From the NCBI RefSeq assembly GCF_004363555.1, contig NZ_SNZJ01000004.1:1-64000 (forward strand): 64,000 nt of DNA, in the 5' to 3' direction. The position numbers and the translations under genes were made by a program. Source of the stretch: Halomonas ventosae (GTDB lineage: Bacteria; Pseudomonadota; Gammaproteobacteria; Pseudomonadales; Halomonadaceae). The notes beneath the pieces are model-generated. The model made no database searches. It was not told the origin of the DNA and was given only the letters and a program-made list of their open reading frames with translations. Each line of letters opens with the position of its first letter. Position 1 is the stretch's first letter. Below, piece after piece: positions 56,335 through 64,000 of this stretch.

Positions 56335-57495
56335 ATGGCCGATCAGAGCAGCGACCAGGAAAAGACCGAACCCGCCACGCCCCGACGGCTGGAGAAGGCC
56401 CGCGAGGAGGGCCAGGTCGCCCGTTCCCGTGAGCTGACCACCTTCATGCTGCTGCTGGCCGGGGTCGGCGGACTCTGGGGCATGGGCAGCATGCTCTACG
56501 ACCAGCTTGGGCTGGTCATGGAACAGGCCTTCCTGTTCGAACGCCGAGAGGCATTGGAGGTCATGCCGATGCTGACCCTGGCGCTGGCGCTGGGGGAGCG
56601 CACCCTGCTGGCCCTGCTGCCGCTGTTTCTGCTGCTCACCGTGGTGGCCCTGGTGGCCCCCGCCTTGCTGGGCGGCTGGCTGATCTCGGCCAAGTCCCTC
56701 CAGCCGCAGCTCTCCAAGCTCAACCCCTTCAAGGGGCTCAAGCGCATGTTCGGCGTGCAGGCACTCGTTGAACTGGCCAAGGCGATCGCCAAGTCGGTGC
56801 TGGTGGGCAGCGTCGCAGTCGCCTTCCTGTGGTCACGGCGTGACGACTTCCTGGCGCTGATGGACCAGCCGATCCAGCAGGCACTGGCCAGTGCCCTGAC
56901 CATGTCGGCCCAGGCTGGTGGATTGGTGGTGCTGACGCTTCTGGTCGTCATCCTCATCGATGTCCCGTTCCAGCTCTGGAACCACGCCAAGAAGCTGCGC
57001 ATGTCCAAGGAAGAGGTGAAGCGTGAGCACAAGGAGACGGAGGGTGACCCGCACGTCAAGGCGCGGATCCGCTCCCAGCAGCAGGCCATGGCCCGCGGGC
57101 GCATGATGAGCCAGGTTCCCGAGGCGGATGTCATCGTCACCAACCCCACCCACTTCGCCGTCGCGCTGCGCTACGACGGGGCGCGCATGGGGGCGCCTTG
57201 CGTGGTCGCCAAGGGGCGCAACGACGTTGCCCTGCGCATCCGTAAGATCGCCAGCGACCACCAGGTGCCACAGCTGGAGGCACCTCCTCTGGCGCGTGCG
57301 CTCTATCAGCACGTGGACCTTGAACAGGAGGTCCCGGCTACCCTGTATACCGCCGTGGCCGAGGTGATGGCGTGGGCATACAGCCTGCGCGCCCGGGATG
57401 GCAGCCCCCCCCTCGATACCCCCCACGACCTGCCGGTTCCCGAGGCACTTGATCCCGGTGCCGATGCGGACGACCTGCCTGGAGCCGCACCTTGA
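56335..57495 (+). CDS. flhB: Flagellar export switch protein FlhB
   Basis: 386 residues. DQEKTEPATPRRLEKAREEGQVARSRELTT at the start, four membrane helices, and the autocleavage motif NPTHFAVALRYD in the C-terminal domain. Substrate-specificity switch that responds to FliK. An AATAGCG sequence at 56304-56310 upstream resembles part of an FlhDC box but is weak. Confidence 0.96.
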   Translation: MADQSSDQEKTEPATPRRLEKAREEGQVARSRELTTFMLLLAGVGGLWGMGSMLYDQLGLVMEQAFLFERREALEVMPMLTLALALGERTLLALLPLFLLLTVVALVAPALLGGWLISAKSLQPQLSKLNPFKGLKRMFGVQALVELAKAIAKSVLVGSVAVAFLWSRRDDFLALMDQPIQQALASALTMSAQAGGLVVLTLLVVILIDVPFQLWNHAKKLRMSKEEVKREHKETEGDPHVKARIRSQQQAMARGRMMSQVPEADVIVTNPTHFAVALRYDGARMGAPCVVAKGRNDVALRIRKIASDHQVPQLEAPPLARALYQHVDLEQEVPATLYTAVAEVMAWAYSLRARDGSPPLDTPHDLPVPEALDPGADADDLPGAAP

Positions 57496-59588
57496 AAGCG
57501 TTGAGCCAACTGCTGGGACAGACCACTGCCCTGCGCCAGGTACAGATGAAACTGCTGGCGGGCCCGCTGCTGATCCTCCTGGTGATGGCGATGCTGATCC
57601 TGCCATTGCCGCCCTTCGCCCTGGACATGTTCTTTACCTTCAACATCGCGCTGTCGGTGATGGTCCTGCTGGTCAGCATGTTCACCCGGCAGCCACTGGA
57701 TTTCGCCGCCTTCCCCGCGGTACTGCTGTTCACCACCCTGCTGCGCCTCTCGCTCAACGTGGCGTCTACCCGAGTCATCCTGATGGAGGGCCATCAGGGT
57801 GGGGATGCCGCCGGGCGGGTCATCGAGGCGTTCGGCCAGTTCCTGATCGGTGGCAACTTTGCCGTGGGCCTGGTGGTGTTCGCCATCCTGGTGGTGATCA
57901 ACTTCATGGTGATCACCAAGGGTGCCGGCCGCATCGCCGAGGTCGGGGCTCGCTTCATGCTCGATGCCATGCCCGGCAAGCAGATGGCGATCGACGCCGA
58001 CCTCAATGCCGGCCTGATCGGCGAGGAGGACGCTCGCCGGCGCCGCGCCGAGGTTGCCCAGGAGGCCGACTTCTACGGCTCCATGGATGGCGCCAGCAAG
58101 TTCGTGCGTGGCGATGCGATGGCCGGCCTGGTGATCATGGTGGTCAACGTGATCGGTGGCCTGCTGATCGGCATGCTGCAGCACGACATGGCGTTCGGCG
58201 ACGCGGCGCGCACCTATACGTTGATGACCATCGGCGATGGCCTGGTGGCACAGATTCCGGCCCTGGTGATCTCCACCGCGGCCGGCGTGACGGTCTCCCG
58301 CGTCAACACCGATCAGGACGTCGGCCAGCAGATGATGAGCCAGCTGTTCGTCAGCCCTCAGGTCCTGATCCTGTGCGCCGCGGTGATGGGCCTGCTGGGC
58401 CTGGTGCCCGGCATGCCGAACCTGGTGTTCCTGCTGTTTACCGGCGTTCTCGCCGGCCTGGCCTGGACGCTGCAGCGCCGGGCCGCCAGGGAGCAGGCCG
58501 AAGCCGATCTGAAGGCGCCTCCGCCCCCTGCACCAGAGGCGCCGGAAGCCAGCTGGGATGATGTCCAGCTGGTCGACCCGCTCGGCCTAGAGGTCGGGCA
58601 CCGTCTGATACCGCTGGTCGACGAGCGCCAGGACGCGGAACTCCTCGGTCGCATCAAGAGCGTGCGCAAGAAGTTCGCCCAGGAGATCGGCTTCCTGCCC
58701 CCCGTGGTGCATATCCGCGACAACCTCGAGCTCGGCGCCAACACCTATGTAATCTCGCTGAAGGGCGTGGAGATCGGCCGGGGAGAATCCTTCCCTGGCC
58801 GCTGGCTGGCCATCGACCCCGGGCAGGTCTCCGGGGAGGTCGAGGGCACGCCCACCCAGGACCCGGCCTTCGGGCTGCCGGCTCGCTGGATTCAGCAGGA
58901 TCAGCGCGAGCTGGCCCAGGTGTACGGCTATACCGTGGTGGACGCAGGAACGGTGGTGGCGACCCACCTCAATCACCTGCTCCAGCAACACGCCGCCGAC
59001 ATGCTTGGCAGACATGAGGTGCAGCAGCTGCTCGACAAGCTCGGCGAGGAACAGAAGGCCCTGGTGGAGGAGGTCGTCCCCAAGGCACTGACGCTCACCA
59101 CCCTGCAGCGCATCCTGCAGTCCCTGCTGCAGGAGGAGGTGTCGATCCGCGACCTGCCGACCATCCTCGACACCCTGGCCGAGCACGCCCCCCACCAGCA
59201 GGATGTCAACGAGCTGGTGGCCCAGGTGCGCATCGCCCTGGGCCGCGGCATCACCCAGCAGTGGTTCCCGCCGGGCGAGGAGCTGCGCGTCATCGGCCTG
59301 GATGCCGGTCTGGAGCGTGTACTGCTGCAGGCCATGAACAACAACAGCGCCCTGGAGCCGGGACTCGCCGACAGCCTGATGGAACAGGCCGGTATCGCCC
59401 TGTCGGAACAGGAGGCACGCGGGGAGCCGCCGGTGATGGTCGTGCAGCATGCGCTCAGACCGCTCCTGTCGCGCTTCCTGCGCCGCCAGCTCCCCCATCT
59501 TGTCGTGATGTCACAAGCCGAAGTCTCCGCCGACCGAACGTTGAGGGTCACGAGCCTCGTCGGCGGTCAGGCTGCATCGAGAGGATAA
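57492..59588 (+). CDS. flhA: Flagellar export gate protein FlhA
   Basis: 698 residues from TTG at 57492 overlapping the flhB stop (TTGA), with GGAG 7 nt upstream. Eight membrane helices in the first half. The FHIPEP motif region is clear (FAAFPAVLLFTTLLRLSLNVASTRVIL, GDAMAGLVIMVVNVIGGLLIG), and the large cytoplasmic domain binds chaperones. An ATG start was not found nearby. Confidence 0.96.
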   Translation: MKALSQLLGQTTALRQVQMKLLAGPLLILLVMAMLILPLPPFALDMFFTFNIALSVMVLLVSMFTRQPLDFAAFPAVLLFTTLLRLSLNVASTRVILMEGHQGGDAAGRVIEAFGQFLIGGNFAVGLVVFAILVVINFMVITKGAGRIAEVGARFMLDAMPGKQMAIDADLNAGLIGEEDARRRRAEVAQEADFYGSMDGASKFVRGDAMAGLVIMVVNVIGGLLIGMLQHDMAFGDAARTYTLMTIGDGLVAQIPALVISTAAGVTVSRVNTDQDVGQQMMSQLFVSPQVLILCAAVMGLLGLVPGMPNLVFLLFTGVLAGLAWTLQRRAAREQAEADLKAPPPPAPEAPEASWDDVQLVDPLGLEVGHRLIPLVDERQDAELLGRIKSVRKKFAQEIGFLPPVVHIRDNLELGANTYVISLKGVEIGRGESFPGRWLAIDPGQVSGEVEGTPTQDPAFGLPARWIQQDQRELAQVYGYTVVDAGTVVATHLNHLLQQHAADMLGRHEVQQLLDKLGEEQKALVEEVVPKALTLTTLQRILQSLLQEEVSIRDLPTILDTLAEHAPHQQDVNELVAQVRIALGRGITQQWFPPGEELRVIGLDAGLERVLLQAMNNNSALEPGLADSLMEQAGIALSEQEARGEPPVMVVQHALRPLLSRFLRRQLPHLVVMSQAEVSADRTLRVTSLVGGQAASRG

Positions 59589-59597
59589 CCCGACACC

Positions 59598-61904
59598 ATG
59601 AGTGTGATTCGTTTCACCGGCGTCAACAGCCGGGATGCCATGCGCCGGGTCAGGGATGCCCTGGGTGAGGACGCCCTGATCCTGGCCAACCGACGCACGG
59701 AACAGGGCTACGAAATCCTGGCCATGGCGGAGGAGCATGCCGTCGCCGCCACCCAGGCTCCAGAGGCTCTGCCGCCAGCAGTCCCCTCGAGCGCCAAGGC
59801 ACCTGCCGAGCCAACGCCCGGTCCACAGCTGGAGCGGCATCCCCTGACACAGGCCTCCACACCTGAGGTCGTCGAAGATGCCTCCGTAAAGCATGCCCCA
59901 CGTCCTGCGCGGCCGCCAGCCGAGCCCCTTGAGCAGGACTTCGCCGCCCTGGGAAGGCGCCTGCTCGATGAGATGCAGGAGATGCGGACCCTGCTCGATC
60001 GTCCACGGGTAGCCCCTGGCGAGAAGTCACTGACGGCGCAGTTGATGCAGGAGCTCCACAACGCGGGGTTCAGCCAGCCGCTCGCCGACAGCCTGCTGAC
60101 CGGCCTGCCACCGGAGCTAGCCGATGCCCCCACGCGTATCGCCGAGGGGCGTGAGTGGCTGATGCAACGTCTTACCCGGCGGCTGAGCCACGAGACGACC
60201 CATGACCCCTTCTCGGCAGGTGGCATCGTGGCGCTGGTCGGCCCGACCGGTGTCGGCAAGACCACCACCACCGCCAAGCTGGCGGCACGCCAGGTCATGC
60301 GCCTTGGCGCCGATGCGGTGGCACTGGTCAGCACCGACAGCTACCGCATCGGCGCCCATGAACAGCTCCGCATCTACGCCGAGCTGCTTGGTGTCTCCCT
60401 GCTCACCGTCGACAACGACACTCCCCTCGAGACGCTGCTACCGCGCCTGGCCGACAAGCAACTGGTGATCGTCGATACCGTGGGCATGAGTCAGCGCGAT
60501 GCACGCCTCGTGGACCAGCTGGAGAGCCTGCGCGCCACGGGCCGCCCCCTGCACCTGCTGCTGTTGCTGAATGCCGGCAGCCAGGGGGAAACCCTCGAGG
60601 AGGTGGTCACCACCTACCAGCGCGCAGCCAATGCCGCCGGTCATCCATTACGCGAGGCCATACTCACCAAGCACGATGAGGCCGCACGACTGGCGCCAGT
60701 GCTGGATGTCGTGATCCGCCACGGGTTACGCCTGCACTATGTCTCCCATGGCCAGCGCGTACCGGAAGACCTGTCACCGGTGCAGGCCGACACCCTTGCT
60801 CAGCAGGCGCTGGTCCAGGGCGCCGAGCATGCCGGCAGCGCCTGGCACTCGAGGGCCGAGGCTCCACGCCTGAGCCGGCTGTCACACCAGCTGCTCGGCC
60901 AGGGCAGAAACCTGGCAACCCTGTGGCAGACCCTGCGTCGTGAGGTGCCCGGCTTCAGCGCCCTGGAAGCGGCCTGGGAGCTGACCGACCTTCCGGCGGG
61001 CCGGCAAGACGACGCCCTGGCACGCCTGCAGGGACGACCGACCGAGGCAAGCTGCCTGCTCTGGGCTCGCCCGGGCCCGGCCCGTGGTCAGACCTGGGCA
61101 ATGCCGGCACTGTGGCTGACCGAGGACGGGATGCCCTGCGGGTTGCCGCTGCTGCAGCATCAGCAGCCGGCAGGGTGGCCGGAGCGGCTGGCTTGGTCCT
61201 CGGCCTGGCAGCCGCGCATGCATATCCTGCCCAACCTGCCCGATGCCGGCACGCGCCACTGGCTGGAAAGCGAAGGGTGTACCTGGCTAAGCCACGCCAG
61301 CCCGCATAACCGCCTATGGTATGCCGGTATCAAGCAGCCCCTCAGGGAGCTCGCTCCCCTGGCGACCTGGCAGAACCAGCAAGTGACGATGCTTCGTCAG
61401 CAGCCTCTCCTTGCCGACTTTCATCGACTCTCGCTACCCGAGGGACTGGCTCCCAGACACAACGAAGGCGCTCCTCTGGAGGCATGGTGCGGTCGGCTGA
61501 CCCATGCGGAGAGTGGCAAGACCGCGAGTGAGCGCTACTGGATCGCCTCCGCGACAGCACCTTCTGCGCTCTCTCTCCTGCTGGGTCGCCTGGTCATGCT
61601 GGACTCGATGACGACGCTGACCGCACGCGCCGACAAGGCGCTTGCAGAGACGCAGCTGGGCGAGATCGACCGCAACTGGCGCCTGGCCATGGCCGCCGGG
61701 CTTGCGGGCCTTGCCTGTCACCTGACCGCCACGCAAGCCTCCTGGGCCCTGGACCTAAGGGGGGAGCTGCTGGCGCTTAACGGCAGCAGGCGCCGCGCCG
61801 GAACGCAAGCGCTGCTCGACGGCTTGATTCTGCTGTTCCTGGTGGAAGACACCTTCGTCAATCTCGGCGCCCAGTGGCGGGGAGGCAGCGCACATGCCAG
61901 CTGA
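59598..61904 (+). CDS. flhF: Flagellar GTPase FlhF with large C-terminal extension
   Basis: 768 residues against about 430-500 in typical FlhF. The N-terminal B domain (SVIRFTGVNSRDAMRRVRDALGEDALILANRRTEQGYEIL), a Pro/Ala-rich linker and the SRP-type NG domain (GPTGVGKTTTTAKLA with Walker A at 215-222, DSYRIGAHEQLRIYAELLGV, VIVDTVGMSQRD, LTKHDEAA) are all present and intact up to about residue 405. Residues about 415-768 match nothing I recognise; the segment is rich in Trp, Leu and Pro with a C-terminal Ala/Leu-rich helical part. FlhF sets flagellar position or number, usually with FlhG. Here flhG is absent and a short DQAxGLR protein follows, overlapping by 11 nt. Confidence 0.9.
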   Translation: MSVIRFTGVNSRDAMRRVRDALGEDALILANRRTEQGYEILAMAEEHAVAATQAPEALPPAVPSSAKAPAEPTPGPQLERHPLTQASTPEVVEDASVKHAPRPARPPAEPLEQDFAALGRRLLDEMQEMRTLLDRPRVAPGEKSLTAQLMQELHNAGFSQPLADSLLTGLPPELADAPTRIAEGREWLMQRLTRRLSHETTHDPFSAGGIVALVGPTGVGKTTTTAKLAARQVMRLGADAVALVSTDSYRIGAHEQLRIYAELLGVSLLTVDNDTPLETLLPRLADKQLVIVDTVGMSQRDARLVDQLESLRATGRPLHLLLLLNAGSQGETLEEVVTTYQRAANAAGHPLREAILTKHDEAARLAPVLDVVIRHGLRLHYVSHGQRVPEDLSPVQADTLAQQALVQGAEHAGSAWHSRAEAPRLSRLSHQLLGQGRNLATLWQTLRREVPGFSALEAAWELTDLPAGRQDDALARLQGRPTEASCLLWARPGPARGQTWAMPALWLTEDGMPCGLPLLQHQQPAGWPERLAWSSAWQPRMHILPNLPDAGTRHWLESEGCTWLSHASPHNRLWYAGIKQPLRELAPLATWQNQQVTMLRQQPLLADFHRLSLPEGLAPRHNEGAPLEAWCGRLTHAESGKTASERYWIASATAPSALSLLLGRLVMLDSMTTLTARADKALAETQLGEIDRNWRLAMAAGLAGLACHLTATQASWALDLRGELLALNGSRRRAGTQALLDGLILLFLVEDTFVNLGAQWRGGSAHAS

Positions 61905-62427
61905 TCAGGCACAGGGCTTGCGGCAGTGGATGCAGCGGCAAGAATCGGCATCGGAGTCAAGCGAGGAAGCACTGGAGGACACCTCTCCCACGCACGCTTC
62001 GGCATCATCACCGGCGGAATCGACACCGGCGTCACCGCCGGCGGTTCGGCACACCCTGATGGTGGTGGGACTAGCCGATGCCTCCAGCATCCAGGTTGCC
62101 CGCGTACGGCAAGTGCTCGACCGCTGGGCCAGTGCGGGGCGCCACTGGGTCGGTGACCCGGATGCCTGGCGGATCGTGCCGGTCATGGCAGACTCACCGC
62201 ACCTGCCGTACCTGACCCAGCATCAGGCGCACTGGGGGCTTTGGGTCGATGACGATCGGCAGGCCTTCCGACGAGCCCATGACACCCTGAAGCTCCTGCA
62301 GGAGCAGCCAGTTCCCCGCCACATGGTCCTGCTTCACCCGGCACCTCCGACACAGGGGTTGGTGCCCAACGTCCGTGCCGTGGCCAAAGCGGTTTTCGAC
62401 ATCAACCTGCTGGTGGTGTCGGCATGA
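61894..62427 (+). CDS. Short protein with FlhG-like DQAxGLR start, no MinD ATPase
   Basis: 177 residues. The N-terminus MPADQAQGLRQWMQ matches the DQAxxLR helix that in FlhG (YlxH) activates the FlhF GTPase. It occupies the place where flhG normally follows flhF. A Ser/Ala/Pro-rich linker (15-50) is followed by a roughly 125-residue alpha/beta-looking domain (HTLMVVGLADASSIQVARVRQVLDRWASAG ... VRAVAKAVFDINLLVVSA). It has no Walker A or deviant P-loop, so it is not a MinD-type ATPase. Likely an FlhF regulator, by position and motif. Its last bases overlap the flhE start. Confidence 0.78.
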   Translation: MPADQAQGLRQWMQRQESASESSEEALEDTSPTHASASSPAESTPASPPAVRHTLMVVGLADASSIQVARVRQVLDRWASAGRHWVGDPDAWRIVPVMADSPHLPYLTQHQAHWGLWVDDDRQAFRRAHDTLKLLQEQPVPRHMVLLHPAPPTQGLVPNVRAVAKAVFDINLLVVSA

Positions 62428-62819
62428 AGCTTCGCACGGCGTTGGCACTCGTCGGGATGCTGGTCGCAGCGGATGCCCATGCCACGGGAAGCTGGTCACA
62501 GCAGGTACCGGGGCCGCTTCTCACGAGCCCGGGGCGCACGGTCGAGACACTTCTCTCGCCACCTGACGCCGCCTCGTTGTCCGGTCAGCTGGTCACTCGG
62601 GTCCGCTGGCGATTCGACCACGACTCGGCCCCTGGTGGCTTCGAGGGCTCACTATGCCATCAAGAAGCGTGTGTGGAGGTGATCCATCCCTTCGGCTGGA
62701 CCGACGCCTTGTACGGCAAGCCTGCCGATCGCTCCCTGCACTTCCGCTTTCGCCGGCTCTCTCCTCAGGGCCCACCGATCAAGATTCGCTACCTGCAGGT
62801 CATCGTCGACTACCGCTAA
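62424..62819 (+). CDS. flhE: Flagellar protein FlhE
   Basis: 131 residues with a signal peptide (1-21, ending ADAHA). GSWSQQVPGPLL, VTRVRWRF, the CHQEAC cysteine pair, LHFRFRR and the C-terminal VIVDYR match E. coli FlhE closely in order and spacing. It is a periplasmic protein linked to sealing the export apparatus against proton leak. It belongs to FlhDC-type systems and lies here behind flhBAF. Confidence 0.9.
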   Translation: MKLRTALALVGMLVAADAHATGSWSQQVPGPLLTSPGRTVETLLSPPDAASLSGQLVTRVRWRFDHDSAPGGFEGSLCHQEACVEVIHPFGWTDALYGKPADRSLHFRFRRLSPQGPPIKIRYLQVIVDYR

Positions 62820-62919
62820 CCCATGATTAATCGGCCAAACTCCTGCTTTCTCGCCAGTTGCCCGATACCCGACCTGGCCAATAATGGCATGTGTGGGACC
62901 ACGACTCGCGAGGAGATGC

Positions 62920-63615
62920 ATGTACACGGCTAAGGGCAAAGTCGATCAAGGCAGCCTGCTTGATCAATACCTGCCGCTGGTGCGCCGCCAGGCATTGGCC
63001 CTGCAGGTGCGGCTGCCGGCAAGCGTTGACCTGGATGATCTTATCCAGGCCGGCGCTGTGGGCCTGCTCGATGCGTTCAACCGCTATGACGCCAGTGCTG
63101 GCGCTACCTTCGCGACCTTCGCCAGCCAAAGAATTCGTGGCGCCATGCTCGATGAGCTGCGCACGCGTGACTGGCTTCCTCGCAGCGTCAGGCGTCAGGC
63201 TCGGGCCATGGAAGAGAGCCATCGAAGATTGGCTCAGCTGCTGGGACGCGCCCCCGACGAGCGCGATATTGCCGCTGACCTGGGCATGCCCCTGGCCGAG
63301 TACCAGAAGCTGCTCAATGATACGAACTGCGGTTTGCTGATGCCCTTCGAGGAGGTGGTGGCAGCCGGCGGTGAACCGGCCCCGGAGCAGGCGGAGAGCC
63401 TGACGCCGCAGGCCTTGCTGGAGGCCTTCGAGGACCAGACACAGCTTGCCGCCGCCATCGAGGCCCTTCCCGAACGCGAAAAACTGCTGATGGCCCTCTA
63501 CTACCAGGAAGAGTTGAATCTCAAGGAGATCGGCCTGGTGCTTGATGTCAGCGAGTCACGAGTCTGCCAGCTGCACAGCCAGGCGATTCGTCGCCTCCGC
63601 GCACAGCTCCTTTAA
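62920..63615 (+). CDS. fliA: RNA polymerase sigma-28 factor FliA
   Basis: 231 residues from ATG at 62920 (AGGAG 4 nt before it). Region 2 (LVRRQALALQVRLPASVDLDDLIQAGAVGLLDAFNRYD, FATFASQRIRGAMLDELRTRDWLPRSVRR) and region 4 (LPEREKLLMALYYQEELNLKEIGLVLDVSESRVCQLHSQAIRRLR) are complete. It reads the seven TAAAG/GCCGATAA promoters of this window and is held by FlgM (8654). Last gene of the flh block. Confidence 0.97.
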   Translation: MYTAKGKVDQGSLLDQYLPLVRRQALALQVRLPASVDLDDLIQAGAVGLLDAFNRYDASAGATFATFASQRIRGAMLDELRTRDWLPRSVRRQARAMEESHRRLAQLLGRAPDERDIAADLGMPLAEYQKLLNDTNCGLLMPFEEVVAAGGEPAPEQAESLTPQALLEAFEDQTQLAAAIEALPEREKLLMALYYQEELNLKEIGLVLDVSESRVCQLHSQAIRRLRAQLL

Positions 63616-63635
63616 CGCTGACCGGCGCCCGGCGC

Positions 63636-64000
63636 TCAGCGTAACGCCATGAGCGCTTGAGTTTGGGCCACGGCCTCCAGATAGGCGCCCCGCAATTGAT
63701 CCGCCGCCAGCTCATCACTGTGGGCCCCTGCATCGGCCTGGAGCGTCTCATACTCCTCGACCAGCGTCAACAGCGCCCCCTGCTCGCCACGCCGCTCGCG
63801 CAGCGCCCTGATGATGTCATCGTGAAGCGGAATCTCTACCAGCAGGGTCTGCTGGTCGATCTGCAACAACCGATCCATCAACGAGAAGAACCCCGTCGAA
63901 AAGGCATGCTCGGCCTCCAGCGATGCGAAGGGGCGAGCCAGCGCGCGGCACATGAACCCCCGCACCAAGGCCTGACGCAGGGTGAACACCAGCCGAGGCG
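63636..64000 (-). CDS. HDOD-domain protein, C-terminal part (cut by window edge)
   Basis: The frame continues past the right end of the window; about 121 residues are visible. RQALVRGFMCRALA, FSTGFFSLMDRLLQIDQQTLLVEIPLHDDIIRALRERRGEQGALLTLVEEYE match the HDOD half of YuxH-type EAL-HDOD signalling proteins. The EAL half would be outside. It converges on fliA with 20 nt between the stops. Confidence 0.72.
   Translation of the reverse strand, partial: PRLVFTLRQALVRGFMCRALARPFASLEAEHAFSTGFFSLMDRLLQIDQQTLLVEIPLHDDIIRALRERRGEQGALLTLVEEYETLQADAGAHSDELAADQLRGAYLEAVAQTQALMALR

Overview
This 64 kb window is chromosomal DNA from a GC-rich gammaproteobacterium. The gene set and order fit a Halomonas-type member of the Halomonadaceae/Oceanospirillales, but this is inferred from protein character because no rRNA is present. 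Almost the whole window is one very large flagellar locus. Nearly all structural, export, motor and regulatory flagellar genes are here; chemotaxis genes are not.

Layout. 1-0.3 kb: the 3' end of a gamma-butyrobetaine-dioxygenase-like gene. 0.4-8.2 kb: a c-di-GMP signalling flank. It holds a large membrane sensor with a LOV-like photosensory PAS, GGDEF and EAL domains, a degenerate GGDEF/EAL protein and a degenerate HD-GYP protein, separated by about 0.8 kb of poor DNA. 8.2-19.8 kb: flgN-flgM-flgA on the minus strand, divergent from flgBCDEFGHIJKL, which ends in a clear terminator. 19.9-31.0 kb: fliR-Q-P-O-N-M-L and fliK-J-I-H-G-F on the minus strand, divergent from fliE. 31.5-35.7 kb: flaG, a divergent MotA/MotB-type stator pair and a GAF-GGDEF-EAL protein. 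35.7-38.5 kb: a periplasmic molybdopterin-fold protein without cysteine next to a hybrid histidine kinase. 38.7-42.6 kb: flagellin, a small helical protein, a strikingly AT-rich orphan gene, a truncated OmpA/MotB remnant and an unknown gene with its own FliA promoter. 42.8-47.3 kb: a tightly overlapping four-gene accessory operon (DUF726-type hydrolase, free-standing CHASE2 protein, small secreted protein, M48 lipoprotein protease). 47.5-53.3 kb: DUF2835 gene, a PilZ + HD-GYP fusion, fliD, fliS, fliT-like, a second FliK-like gene and a small FlhB-C-terminal-like gene. 53.4-63.6 kb: flhDC, motAB, flhB, flhA, an enlarged flhF, a short protein with an FlhG-like DQAxGLR start, flhE and fliA. The right edge cuts an HDOD-domain gene.

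How it works together. flhDC (class I) should activate the flg/fli/flh operons (class II), including fliA. FliA (sigma-28) then reads class III promoters. Seven FliA-type promoters can be read directly, all with an 11-nt spacer between TAAAGNNN/TCAAGNNN and GCCGATAA-like boxes. They lie before flgM, flaG, fliC, an unknown gene (42069), the PilZ-HD-GYP gene, fliD and motA. At least five c-di-GMP-related proteins, plus an HDOD protein at the edge, surround the locus, so motility is probably controlled tightly by c-di-GMP and perhaps by blue light.

Most unusual: FlhF with a roughly 350-residue unexplained C-terminal extension, followed by a protein that keeps the FlhF-activating DQAxGLR helix but has no MinD ATPase; the DUF726-CHASE2-secreted protein-M48 operon; and the LOV-GGDEF-EAL sensor.
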